64,000 nt of DNA from Varroa destructor. Its lineage: Eukaryota > Arthropoda > Arachnida > Mesostigmata > Varroidae. Of the stretch, positions 13,065 through 25,800 are shown one piece after another. Under the pieces are notes generated by a model. The model had not been told where the DNA came from and ran no database searches. It saw only the letters and a program-made list of their open reading frames with translations. Position 1 is the stretch's first letter; every line of letters begins with the position of its first letter. Made by a program: the position numbers and the translations under genes. The stretch is from the NCBI RefSeq assembly GCF_002443255.2, contig NW_019211455.1, forward strand, positions 46,894,863 through 46,958,862. Reading direction: 5' to 3'.

Positions 13065-16000
13065 GTTGGGTCAGGCCATTCTTGACTTTTGCTGAGTGTC
13101 CAATAGCAAGAAACTTCCACTGGTCTCAACGATGAGCAGCTAGCTGATTTTGACATAGAGATGTTGGCTTTCAAAGAATTGAATGTTGTTGCGGTAATGC
13201 AGTGGGTGAAAAATGATAGTCCACTAGAATACACTAACCTCTGCTAACGGATCATTAAGGGTAAAACCGCAATTATCTCCGACTTTAGGAGCTCTCAATA
13301 GCACTAATTGTACGTGTGACTATATCCACCTTGTATGCAGAGCGTACCAGCTCATTAACGTCGAGCGGCGTGGGCAAAACTGCATAAAGAGAAGCCCACC
13401 TCATAAAGCGAAAAAATGCTGTGCGATACCGAAGATTAAGCATGAAATAAATATATGAAATAGATATTTTTTTTATCATTAAAGAAATGTAATAATAAGC
13501 TTTAATTATTTAGTAGTAATTTCGAATGGTTGCACAAGAACAAAATTTTATTACGTCATCACTACCTCGAGAATCTCATCGACCTTCAATATACTTAGAC
13601 GGCTCCTCCGACAGCGTGACGTTGATGTATCACACACATATACATTACGTGTGCAATAATAGAGGTCTATTTTGCAAAAGCTAATATCATTCAGTAGTAC
13701 GGACATTTAGCATCTTCGGCAGAGGTGAGTTTAATTGAATTATATCATAGGTATCGAATACTTAAAGAATTTTAATTTAAAGGTAAACAGCTTGTAAGAC
13801 CGACATCTTGAAACGGCTTTACCCATACCACGATTTCGCTTGTCATGTTTACGTACCTATACGTGTATGTATACTCAGCTATATATCGACATAACATAAT
13901 AAATTACTTGGGTTACGCGTACGAGTGATAGAGAAGAAGCCCTCGGACATGAGCGGCAGCTAAAAAAAAACGAGTCTGATCGCAGAGTTCACGGATCTCG
14001 ACGTCTAAACACTCATGTTATGTTGTACCTGTCAAGGTAGATGCGAACCGTCTTTCGAATGACCGGAGAGACAGCCAGTCTGCCTATGTAGCCGAATAGG
14101 GTCCCGAAGTGCATAGCTCAACAACGAAACATAACACAGAGCTAAATCTACAGTAAGCGATTTGCGAACGCAATGCAAAATCGGAGGTTTTCGCTTGATG
14201 GGAGAGTATTCCAAAAAACGGAAATAAGCGCCCCCTGTCTTATCACAAGCGGTGAGGGTTGGCTTTGCGTAGTCTTCAACTCGGAACTCACTCAAGGGCC
14301 CCTCTCACAACCCCTGCGGGGAATCCAGCTACCTAACTTTCATAGACACTCTTAGATCCTAAAGGCGAATACTTGCGGCTGCGGTACTGCTATCGAGCAG
14401 GCCGTCCTGTGCCACATTACCCCTGTTACCGTGGAGACTCTTGTCCTGAGCAAGATGAATCGTACTAATTAAAGACTTCCCTCAGATCGAATTAGCATAG
14501 TCAGTCAGTTTGGAGCTGCTACCTCGCGAGTGGCTCAGCTTCTGAATTCGGCCAAACAGCGACAACAGGAAAACGGGACATAGAGACTAGGAAAACAGTC
14601 GGTGATCTGGGATAGCTCCTCACGTCTCATGTGAATGGCTACGAGAGAAAACAGCCATCAGAAGAGCCAGTAATGTAAAAAAAAAGCTAGGTATCAAATA
14701 GCGCCGGCTTAGAATGAATATAAATTGTTTTGTTATAAATATCATATGGCCGAAGCTCAAAGCGATTTTACTTTAGCAGATCTGCGATGATTCGTGTGAG
14801 ATTCGATCAATTATCGGCAATGTTTTGTGTCGCTCGCCAGTCGTCCGTGTTGATATTTCACTATGGTTACAGTCTATCATATATAATCTACAAGGTATCT
14901 GCAAGCTATAATTGGTTTATTGATTAAAATAGAGTTACTGTCAATCGTGGGGGATGTCGATTGGCAACCTGAGGAGAGACATAGCGAAATGTAGTAATTT
15001 TTGAATGTATTTCACTACGCTGCTGCTGCTGCTGCTGTTGGGTTTTCCAGGCTGAAAATCTCAACTTCGCGCCTTTGCAACATCACGAGTTATGCTGAGT
15101 AGCTAAATTTGTATCGAGTAAAACTCCAGTAGGACGATACTAGGACACTGAGTAAAAAACGTGAATAAATAACAAAATCGAATGGGAGAAAGGTTGCGGT
15201 TACGGCCGAGACGCCAATTGGCTCGTGCATAGATATCGCTCCATTGGAGATTTAGAACTTTACGGCATTTCCCTTGGTTGAGTATGCTTTGCTCTTACTA
15301 CCTAATACACTAATAACCTTCAAATACCTGTAGCTCTTCCAAACTACATGAATAAACCAGCGCATCGTTGTGTACAAAAGTAAACTAGCCTTCCGTAAAC
15401 CTCCCACAACCCCGTCAATGCTCAGACTTTTCCACAAGATCCTAGACACAAGCTACATTATTTATGTTTCTTTTTCACAAAACAAAGCATGTGATTCTTC
15501 TTTCCGCTTTCGCATGTCTGTTCCTGTTCGCTAACCGTGCTTGGTTCCCCTACCGTTGACTGCAGCGTACGGAAACAGTAATCAGCATCCACCTTAGATC
15601 GTTCATTCTTCGTAGTTTTTTTATTTTTTTTATTAGGGGTTGGCTCAGTCGCTGAAAACGCCGCGGAGTCGTAGAACAAGAAATTGCTAATATCAATCTT
15701 GGCTGGCTGCTCTCCGTTACACTCGCTAACGCTTACCATCGCTCACATGGAGCGAATCCTTAGACCAAACCAGCTTCTAGACCAAGCTAGCACACATCCA
15801 TCCATTGGGCGAGTGTATTTGAGCTCCCACCTACATTTCCCTCTATATGGGACCAATTGTTTATCATCAAGCGTTCCGGACATGCTTTGGAGTTTGGTTT
15901 CTAATGCCACTTGACAGAATGCAAGTAACGTAGCGTACGTACCCTGCGCACCCTGAACACTAGTCAGCACGATAGTCTCATGGTAATAGGCGTTGGTGGT

Positions 16001-16655
16001 CGAATCGTTCCCTCTATCGCCGGTGGCTATGTTCGGCGTGCTTGAAATGCTGGGTGCGTGACATGGAGAGGCAAAATTGTCCTCCCGTTTCTATTTATCG
16101 AGCCCCTTACTTCTTGTAGGACCGTTTTCAGAGGCTGGTTGCTTTTACTGATCATCTTTGATACACCCGAGACCCTATTTATTACCACGATGAAGGCAGA
16201 GCTATCTTCGACGTGGGAGTAGTTATAGGTTTATATAAATACGGGTTCTCTTGCATTCAACGGTGTTTTTGGGTTGATCCTATGGGCGGTGTATATTAAT
16301 AATCCGCGGAAGCGAGGAAAAAGGCAGGTTGCGGAAGCCAATTCGTCGCATGGCAGCAAGGCGACTACTGATTCTGACTTACCCGCAATATCCCGTTGTC
16401 TCAGAGCTACGGTATTGTCAGACTATTTGTCGGACAACGGGAAGTTCAAAAAGCCGCGTACGGACAACTTAGTGCATGCTCATAGTACATACGTTTTGTA
16501 GAAGAGTACATCATTCTTATATTTGTTGGTTACGACGTGGGAAATGACTAAAGAGAAATATGAACAGCTGATGTAAGACAATTAACTGAGAGATACTGAG
16601 CACCGCAAGGTAAGAAGCAAACTCTAAAAGCTAATGCCATTATTTCCTTTGAAGA
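13065..16655. other. No supported gene
   Basis: At 14032-14355 both strands are open over the same 180-260 bases and cannot be told apart. A near-perfect donor motif at 13711 (GGCAGAG then GTGAGT) has no open frame behind it. A (GCT)n tract occupies 15019-15037. Confidence 0.4.
15019..15037. repeat. (GCT)n microsatellite
   Basis: Six consecutive GCT units followed by GTTG. Confidence 0.85.
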
Positions 16656-16697
16656 GGACTCATGAAGGGTGGTCGCAGACGAACCCTTTATGAGTCC
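16656..16697. repeat. 14-bp inverted repeat
   Basis: The arm ggactcatgaaggg (16656-16669) pairs with ccctttatgagtcc (16684-16697). Thirteen pairs are Watson-Crick and one is G-T, around a 14-nt loop. A further copy of atgagtcca follows at 16711. Confidence 0.85.
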
Positions 16698-19600
16698 ATT
16701 TTTATATCCCATGAGTCCAACATTTTAATAAAAAGTAAATGCTTAATGTTCATAGAAAATATAATGCTTATTTTTCGTGCGTTTACTGAATCTGTATAGA
16801 ACAATCTACTGTTTATTTTAGCGCAACCATTACCGGAAAGAATAACTTAACATATATGATCAGTCCTTGATTCTCACATCTGCAGTTTCACTTAAGCACC
16901 CTTGTCCGTATAGTGTTCATCCAATACTTCTTCAAGGATCATGAACTAGTTCGATTCTGAACGCATATGTGAAGTGCATTCGTTAATTCTTCAGATATGC
17001 TCGTCTGATTGGTTCTACCTGTCACCACTCGATGACCAGGACATTTCGTCTATAGAAAAATTACTATACACAATACACATCTTGAACATTTTTTTGCGCT
17101 CGTGTCGGCACTGCTGCCATATTGAGTTCAACGAATTTAAAAAGGCTTTACCACGTGGCTCCCAGTCCATGCATTTCGTCGTTTGAGTACTTCGTTCTTC
17201 TTACCACGACATGCTTCTGTAATATTTGCTACGCTTATATATTATTGTTATCAAGATTGTAACGTATTCAGAAGTGACTCACTTCATCGAATAAAAAAAA
17301 GACGACAATATAAGAACAGCGGGTCTTTTGTGTGTTGGCCTCGGTGATACTCGATGGCCTGTTGAGATTCATCGGTGACCAATATAAAAACTATACATTT
17401 TCACCCGACCGCTACACCGCACAGATCACTATTCAACAATTAATACATGCCCTTCTCGCAGCCACGCCTGGCAGTGAGGCGCAGGGGTTCAACGCAGTTG
17501 AAAGTTTAAGATATTCATATGCAATTAAATCTCCCTCGATTGCCAACACCCCCCGGGTTCCATATTATTCCATCGTTAACTTCTTCTCCGCTTTCCGGTG
17601 ACGTTCTTCTCCGGCCGACTTCCCTTCGAGGTCAGCACGATCGTTTCACTCGTCACAGTCGAACAGTCCAGGGACTCTCTGAGAAAGCAGCAATCCCCCG
17701 TCCATACTTATGCGTGTATGCGCAACTTGTTGGACAAACTTTACCGCCACTATCGCCATGGCCCGTACGCCAAAAGCACCGTGTCAGCCACGGCCTCAAG
17801 TAATCCTAGTTGTTCCTCGGGGAGAAAGGGGGGAAGGGAGGAGGAAGTGGCACTGTAATCGATCACGGACATGGCGAGTCTCGGGGACTGATGAATCCAC
17901 AGGACTAGGAATCTACAGGAACTCGTACGTCCAACCAGCTACTCGACGAACGAAACGCCACATAGCCCTCCACCCGTTGGAATCGTTGCGGCTGTGGCGG
18001 CGATAAAGCAAGCGGAGCAGCCGCAAAGAAAGGACAAGCAGAAAACCCCGTAGCAGGAATTGAACTCTGCTAGAGGCGGGCTGAGGACGTCTTCCATCAA
18101 CTTCATGAACGACCGTCGAAGAACCTCCCTTATCGGTGTTCACGAAGAGTCGCCATAGTATAAAGACAGGAGCCAAAGGGAGCTTAGAGGCAGTGAATGG
18201 ACACATACTCAGTGTGGTCGCAAAAACAGTTCTGTAGAAACACCGTACCTACAATAACCCATTGCACGTGAGAACTGGCAAATGTGGCGATGTTGATTGT
18301 ACAATGAAGGTGTGGAAGGCCTCGGCGGCGTCTTCTTCTAGATTAGATGTCGCCGAGTGCTTGATAAATCATCACCAGAGAGTGTAACCTATATCATGGC
18401 GGTGATGTAAGTTTTTCGTCCTCATAACGGTGTGAATATATGCTAATCTTTTTTTTTTCGGCAATGAATAGGCCCCATAATTGACGAGGTTATCTAAAGG
18501 AATTTCGTAAGCTATTTGCAAGCGCATGCTTAGAGAGCCCGCATCCTTTGATACGTTAGTTTGTGGTCGCCTATAGGAGTTCTCGTAGCGAAAGCTTTTC
18601 CCTGAGAGGTTGGTTACTGATCAAATATAGGTAATTATAATTTTTGGCTTGAGACGTTTCGATTAATTCTATGAACCAACCAGCGCTTTCTCGTTCATGA
18701 AATAGCCAAAATTAATCTAATTATAGAATAGTACCCGTGTTATGTTCTCGTTTGTTTGTCGGAAAAAAGACACCCAAAAGCTAGGCGTTGAGATTAGATT
18801 CAGTTATTATCGCCAGATCAGCTTCTATTGCTACTAACTCGTAACTCGCTAATAACAATAGATGTGATCCGACTCAGCGTGAAGTATATGTATAAGGTAA
18901 CGCTGACTGCGACTTTCGATTTCGGTAGTCCCACTTATTTATACAGCGTTGACAGTATTTTCAAATCCATATCATGCTGAAATCATACGAAAACGTTTAC
19001 TTCATTCTCTAACTTATATAGGATTTCCTCAACACCAGCTACGTGTATAAATCGTGAAATTATTTATGTGTAGTTTACATTATTCGGCTACATTTTTGTA
19101 GAATTAGCGGCCCTGTCTGGGAAACAGCCGAAGACGCTCTATAACGATTATGGCATTTTCTTTTTTAAATACACATATGTTTTGATTTATATGCATTTTC
19201 GACGCAGCCCGTACCCTGCACCCGGTAACAGCTCGTTAACAGTTAAAGCACTCGTTCCTTTTGCTCGTCAGGCCTTCGGCTCTTTTAATCCCTCATCATA
19301 TTTTCCTTCTCTAGCGTCCCTAACAACGGAGAAGCTCCCAGTCTAACCATTTGGCATTGTTCGTCCCTGTATTGCCGGTCGAGATAGCAAGCCGCTTAGC
19401 GTTTGAATGAAAGTAGTTAGCCAGTGTTGGTTTAATTCACTTGTTGCTCCACTCAATCACTCAGCTAACCCTTTCACTACTGGGCATTGGTTTATGAAAT
19501 CTTATTCCCTTCGGTTCCAATAGTTAACGCGCTTCGCTCTCGATTAAACCAATGCTGATATGCCTTCATGCTGCCCACTGATCTTAAAGGCGGAACAGTA

Positions 19601-21600
19601 TTGAAGAGTGATAATTAATTGAAAAGTTCAACTTCTTCCTTAAGCTTTCGACGCCTTAGGTAGCTGGTGCACTTAACTTGGTATTCATCAGTCCCTATGG
19701 GGTACGTATCTGCAATATATACACACACACGTCTTCATACATACGAACAATATTATGTGCGCATCCGGTTATCGTCATTAGCATTTCCTCTTCGTCTTTC
19801 TAGTTTTCACAGTCCACAGCACCATGGATAGTCCCGTGCCTCAGATTTTCTTTAGACCATCGAACGTCCACCGGCCACTTGCAACTGGTTAACTGGCGAC
19901 TAGTGGTCCGAATGATGCCCTCTCCTCCGACCCCTCATCTATTCTAACTATTAGGGGAACTAACTGGCTGGCTATCCGACAAAGCAAACCCCCTACATTC
20001 TCCCGATTTTGATGTTTGTCGTTTCGGCTAAAGCTTTCCTCCCCGAGGGTCGCGGATGTGTCGTAGCTCCATATTCAAGCTTTCGCCAGCGTCCATCCAT
20101 CTAAGTCAGTCAGTCAGTCAGTCAGTCAGTCAAGTCAGCAAGCATCTTCGAGTTACTTCATTCAACGCTTCTGCGCGCTGCGGAGTGCCACCTTATATTG
20201 CTCGCACACGAGGGCGTGGGTCGGCTTAAGTCGCGCGGCCTTCAATCCTTTCCGCCAGTCAGACTTGTATCGCTCATATCCTTAGCTTGACTCTCCACTT
20301 CGTCACTTTCTTAGTCCACTTTTCGAGGGGGTCGCCCCCGATGTATGGGGCATAGAATGCACGCCACTTTTGTCTTGATGAATAGTCTCAAAGTGGAGGA
20401 CGACGACGACTATTGATGGCGTGTCCACGCGGGAGAAATAATTTTATTTGTTTAAGTGGCGCCAACTGCATAGTCGCCAGAGGCAAGCCTGATAGACTTC
20501 GCGAGGTCCCCTGGACTGGCGTGCGTGACGGCTACGGTAGTGGATTGAACTGGCAAGTTTGTATATCGCAGGAAAGTTACCGGTAGGTGAATCGGTCCAC
20601 CAAACCCTTCAAGGGTAGAAAAAGCGGTGCTGGCGATAATCGTCTTACAAGCAACGCTCGATAAAAAGGATCAGTTCGCTGGTATCTTTAGAACTCCACC
20701 GCTCAACTGTTGAAGCCGATGAAAAGATCTGCTTCACTTGTTCTCTATGGATTAGGGATCTGATAGACGTAAAGAAGATGGCTAAGTTTTTGAGAAGATT
20801 TTCCCTATAGAAGAGGCTGCGAGACCGACACGTGGAAATTGATCTAGTGAGTGACTAGTAATGGCATTAAGCGGGCGAAATGAAAGCTAGGTTTTAATCA
20901 GCGATGGATGACTAGGATTTTGTTCAATTTAACTAGAACCAAAGACGATTTTTTCCACGTTCTGAGTAGAAAAGCTAATTTGTTAGATTCAGTCCAACAG
21001 TCTACTAGGGTAATACGGTGAGTAAACCTGGGCAACGTGACATTAAGATTTAACTAATATGGTGTTGTAGGCAGATGACCTGCAGGGTGTGAATATCTAG
21101 AGTTAGTATTTTCAAACAGGCGTACATTGTATATGTAAGACTCTACCTTAATTACAATTTGAGCTGATATTTAAATACCTCGAGGCGTAAAGAGTCGCCA
21201 CGTAAAGGACTAACCTGCACCTTCGGGTGCTTAGCTTTTCTCCAAAATCTTTGAATGACGGCTAACATTAGAGCATCTCGAAACTTTTCATCTGTTGTCA
21301 GGTATTTTGTGTTGCGTCATTATCGAATAAAAAATATCCACACGTTCACCATTTAACAGAGCATGGCGTCTCTGCCAAACAAAGAAGGGCCCGAGATTCA
21401 AAAGGTTTCTTGTCTAGGTGCCTGTAAGAAGTTGGCAAGATTCCCTCCTTCAATGCATTCTAGGAAGTGATTTTAATGTTCCGCCTTCGCTGCCTTTAGT
21501 GGAAAGCGTGCAGCTTTTCGGCAATCACTCCCCAACCTAAACCACACATCGCATATGGGTTAACTATGCAAAATCATCGCTCGTTTCAAACGTATTAATG
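16698..21600. other. No supported gene
   Basis: 17.4-18.2 kb is stop-poor and locally GC-rich, with three plus frames and one minus frame of 86-98 codons overlapping. None has start or splice support. 18.2-21.6 kb is nearly devoid of frames above 60 codons. Confidence 0.45.
20105..20132. repeat. (GTCA)7 microsatellite
   Basis: Seven consecutive GTCA units. Confidence 0.9.
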
Positions 21601-21811
21601 CCAGTTGTTTCCCTAAAAACGATCATTTGACCCAATCTCTCGACCGCTGTCCGCCAACTCCCAACCGCTATCAAATCAACGTTGTCTTTTCCAAGAACCG
21701 CACACATTTACAAATTCTGCAAATTTTGTTGGAAACGAGCGAAACGGATGACAGAAGGAAGCCACCAGACGGCCAGTTGTCATTTGGTGACCCTATTTGG
21801 TCGCTTGGCAA
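21560..21811 (+). CDS. Candidate exon ending at a strong donor
   Basis: An open plus-strand frame ends at GGCAA followed by GTAAGT at 21812, a strong 5' splice site. The peptide before it includes QILQILLETSETDDRRKPPD and GDPIWSLG. The left border is uncertain: an AG (attaatgccag) lies near 21605, but its pyrimidine tract is weak. The minus strand of the same DNA is also open (63 codons), so this is tentative. Confidence 0.15.
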
Positions 21812-21982
21812 GTAAGTCCAGTAAAGCCGTACATGGACCCCTGTACACGCAGACTCCAGCAACCGATGGAAACAATTTGGCGAGTCCGCGTGCCAAAGCT
21901 CATCACTCTCGTTCCTTGCATTTAGGAACCGTTCGTGGAAGCTTCCCTAGTCGACAATTAGCGATTCATAATTACGGTTACA

Positions 21983-22414
21983 TTATCGTCGGCCGAACGC
22001 AGGTATAGGCCCGCAGGTCGCTATCACAATCATCCTCAAAACAGCCTGCATCAATAGCCCTCGAGAAACCTCCTGTCGCAATTCTATGAGTGTCCAGGCG
22101 CTTCCCTCCGCTCTGGGATGCACACACAGGATTTTTGGTACAGAACCTGTCTGGAGCTCAAGACTATCCTCGCCAGCACCCAAAGAGTACAACCGCTCCA
22201 TTGCGCAATTCTGGGTAAGCAAGTCGCACTTGCATCCGTTACCAAACACTTCAAGCGGTTGCAGCCCCTGGGTCCTCAAGCTAGGGAACAGTTGAGACGG
22301 TGAGGTCGAATTTTCGCTACGGAAGTTAAGGATTACAGCCGACAAGTGAAGCATCTGGTCATCGCGTCCATTAAGGCAAGCTGACTCCACTGAGCTGAGA
22401 GCACAGGCTTTCAT
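21983..22414 (-). CDS. Candidate 143-codon frame overlapping its upstream neighbour by ATGA
   Basis: One of the longest ATG-started frames in the window. The predicted product has a Ser/Pro region near residues 30-45, five cysteines in the first half, and a Leu/Val-rich C-terminal third. Its ATG overlaps the stop of the frame at 22411-22737 in the tetranucleotide ATGA. The surrounding 21.5-22.75 kb looks richer in GC than its flanks, which lengthens chance frames. A decayed mobile element or a frameshifted pseudogene would also look like this. No motif or family is recognised. Confidence 0.18.
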   Translation of the reverse strand: MKACALSSVESACLNGRDDQMLHLSAVILNFRSENSTSPSQLFPSLRTQGLQPLEVFGNGCKCDLLTQNCAMERLYSLGAGEDSLELQTGSVPKILCVHPRAEGSAWTLIELRQEVSRGLLMQAVLRMIVIATCGPIPAFGRR

Positions 22415-22737
22415 CTCGTTTTATCTAACTCTATCGTGAGCGCTTCTTGGGCAGTCCAGAGCAGCACCTGATGTTTCATTGCACTGTTTCGCATGGCACC
22501 ACTGACTATGCCCCATTGCTTAGACTCGAACGTCATCCCTGACGCAAGCCCTTTTGCAGGCTGTCTTCTATCGATTGAACCTGCGACGCGCCTACTAGGT
22601 AACTGCGGTTTACTCGCGAAGTGTTGGGTTACTGGCAATCGGTAGGCGCCGTTCGTGCAGTTCGAACCGCTGTTGGTTCTTCCATTAAATTTGTCGAGGA
22701 GACGAGTAAGAGCGTCATGCCATTCCTTTGTGGGCTT
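22411..22737 (-). CDS. Candidate open frame upstream of the 143-codon frame
   Basis: An open minus-strand frame of 108 codons between a TAG and the TGA of the ATGA overlap. It has no early ATG; the first Met is internal, around residue 70. The peptide includes KEWHDALTRLLDKFNG near the start, then an Asn/Ser/Cys/Gly stretch, then MKHQVLLWTAQEALTIELDK at the end. Shifting frame at the overlap would join it to the next frame, which is how a pseudogene with one indel would appear. No family is assigned. Confidence 0.15.
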   Translation of the reverse strand, partial: KPTKEWHDALTRLLDKFNGRTNSGSNCTNGAYRLPVTQHFASKPQLPSRRVAGSIDRRQPAKGLASGMTFESKQWGIVSGAMRNSAMKHQVLLWTAQEALTIELDKTR

Positions 22738-22811
22738 CTATTACCGTCCCCTACCACTTAATGTCTTGTTAATGTAATATCTCGTCTATCAACGATATAG
22801 GATTACGTCCG

Positions 22812-22826
22812 TTATATATATATATA
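22812..22826. repeat. Short (TA)n run
   Basis: Seven TA units. Confidence 0.8.
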
Positions 22827-25800
22827 GACTAAGCTACCCGCATACAGAGATAAGCTCAAACCGCTCAGAGGTTTACTAGGACCAAGATGCGGCTTACACC
22901 TACAAATTGAAATTTTCCAAATGAATTCATAGTGAGTGCACAGGATGAAGAAATCCAGTGTACAGAAATGCTGCGAGCGAACCGTTAGAGGTGAAGTGTT
23001 GCTGAGTTCGCCATTTGTCGAAAGTGAAAACCAGGACATCAAATATAACAGAAGCAAAACATCGGTGTTTGTTGAGAGAACACGAGGTTTTGCATAGCAC
23101 AATCGTGGGGAAAGATTTATTGATACTTCGAGAAATAGTTCTCCTCAGAACGGTTACTAGCATGTTGGGCAATACGATGGATGTTTAGGTCAATCCGTAA
23201 AACCATTTAATGGTATCTTCTCAATGACTCGATACATAAAATATATAAGTGGATCTGCTGGCTGCGAAATATGCCGTTACTACTTACCATGGTTTGACGT
23301 CTGCATATATATAGTATAAAGCCTTAAAATGAAGTCCGGATTGACTCTAAGTCGTATTCCATCAGCATATATGGCCACGTACACAAGATATCATGCACAA
23401 TCCCGTAGAAACATATACTCTTCTACAGGCAATAACAGATTTATTGATCATTTTCGTTACGTTCGGCTTATAGCGCGCAGGTTGATCGCTCCGTAGACAT
23501 TACCACACTAAGGCTCTAACATTTCCAAGCTGAGAACAGCTATTATAGTTGAAAAGGTTCTTCAATGTTCTGTGTACAAACCGTGCTGATAGTTTGCACT
23601 GCGGGACCTTTCTTAACTCTAAAATTAGCTCACATCTTGAAGCCACTTGCCAAAGACAGTCGGTAAGTAGCCTCTCAGATCCTTCACCTGAACGAATTCG
23701 TTTAGAAATTGCTTACAGCTACTTACGTCTAGAGAGAAAAGGACAGAAAAAAAAGTTGTCCATCAGTGTAAAACCTACCCTGGGCGACTCCATGTCGAGA
23801 AAGCGTGTATAGTAAACAGAGGCGCAGGCGAAAGAGAGGACGCCATAATGGCCCCCGGATACGGATACAACTCTATGAGTTTTTCCTTTGCCCCCGATCC
23901 CGCTCCTTTCCGGGCCTGGCGAAACCGGTCCAAGTTCGCGTCACGTAGCAACTACCGTAGCAGTTGGCAAAGACCGCAGACGGCCGGGACAGAGCAGTAA
24001 AGCCCTCGCCCCTGGATGGGAGAGCCTTTCCTCTCAGCACGTGAGAGGGCAACAGCGGGCAAGGATTTGAAGCCCAGAGGGCACACACTATCTATGCGAA
24101 TGGCACAAGGTCGCCGAACATCTGTGGAGCGCGGGAAAATTTGAACGTGAATATGTCCTTGGCAGATCTATTGCTCTGAGCCAAAATATAGAGGACATTA
24201 CTATGGCTGCATCATTTAGGTTATGAGTAAACATGTGCGTAGAAAATAAATTAACATTTTGTTTTTCGGTTATGTCCTCTAATAGGCATGTACTTAATTA
24301 TGACTGTGATGTGGGTAATTGTAGTAAATCGTAATTAAACACTTCGTAATGTTTAATTTTAAGAAAGCAACCGTCAGACACAGAAGTTCTTGTACACTTT
24401 TGTAACGTCCGTTCCTACCAAGCGACCAATGGTCGCTAAATATAGACGATCGTTTCATCAAGTATTGTAAAAAAAAAATGCCAGTCTATACTAGAGGATG
24501 TAGTGAAAAGGCCAGTACACTGACGCTATAAAAAACATCTGAGGATCATCCGAATCTGAGTGAGGTTGGCATGAACGTGAACAAATAATTCAGTTATCAA
24601 TCAGTCAGACGATTAATGCAGTCCCGTTAGTTGGTCTTCTCTGATGACTCCGGCAGCCATTTCTAACTATAAACAAATGTCATTATCAAAACAAGTCCAG
24701 CAGTAACATAAATTACACTCATTACGATTCACAACTACCAAGAACTGCGTATTTCTAACGTTTTAAATAGTGAAGTCAAAAAACCTCATCGAGCATCTGT
24801 TGACTGACGTGTTAGCGCTCACAAGGTTCACAGGGTTGAAGCTGTTGTCATTTAAATATAGGCTGAAGCACCGGCATAAGCTGCTAGGAGTTTTGGACGG
24901 AGTAGAGCACTTTAGAAAGTGCCGCCCACGGAAATTTTCTAACAGTGTCCCAACACGTATGAAAATGTGCGGGGTAAACGATCTAAAGTTGAAAAAATAA
25001 GTACAAATTTCATATCTGTGTGGTTAATTTAAATTTTATGTATCGCGCAAATAATGCTTCAAGCAACTACAAAAATGGCGAAGATCGAAAGAGGATAGCA
25101 TTATTTTGTCATGATTGCTATTAGATACCTGTAAACTGTTGGACTCGTTTCCTCTTACGCACTGAAGGAAAAATTTAACCATGAATGAATTCGGTGATGG
25201 ACACAGGTGGGGCTACTCAGCCATTCTTTAAGCTGGGAGCATCAACTAACAAAATCAATTCTTTGTTTTATCTCGGCACGAAGTAGGACATTTCATTATT
25301 AAGCACCAAGGCTTTTGACTTTAGGGACATCGCGTTCGACTATGGAGGTAGAGGGTTGTCCATACATGCGAAACGTATCCAATGACAGAGGAGTGCAACT
25401 ATGTAAGCGGAAACGATATGTGGCTGCTTTTTTCTTCTAATACTCAATCGATCATTCGTCAGACATCACCACTGGAGCTTCTATATTGTTTTTAGTCATC
25501 TGCAACGCAGCCGAGTATTAGGCTGATGCGAAACCTCATTTTCGCACAGCCCCGCCGTACGGTGAGGTATATCTAAAAAGCACTATATAGGATACGTACT
25601 CGTTTCAGTGGATCCTTCCACTGAGTTTGTTATCGTTCATTACACATCAGCACAACAACAGCAAAGCGATCTTGGTATTTTATTTTCATGATCGCTGGGA
25701 CAATTACCTGGCCACCGATGCGATGGTCTGTCAGCCAATAGGCGGAAAAAGAGAAAAGATTCCGGCTACAACTTACTGTCGGTTGAATTTGAAAACGTAT

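Noticed and set aside
14032..14355. Antiparallel frames of 87 and 60 codons
   Set aside because: Both strands look equally protein-like and there is no signal to choose, so neither is called.
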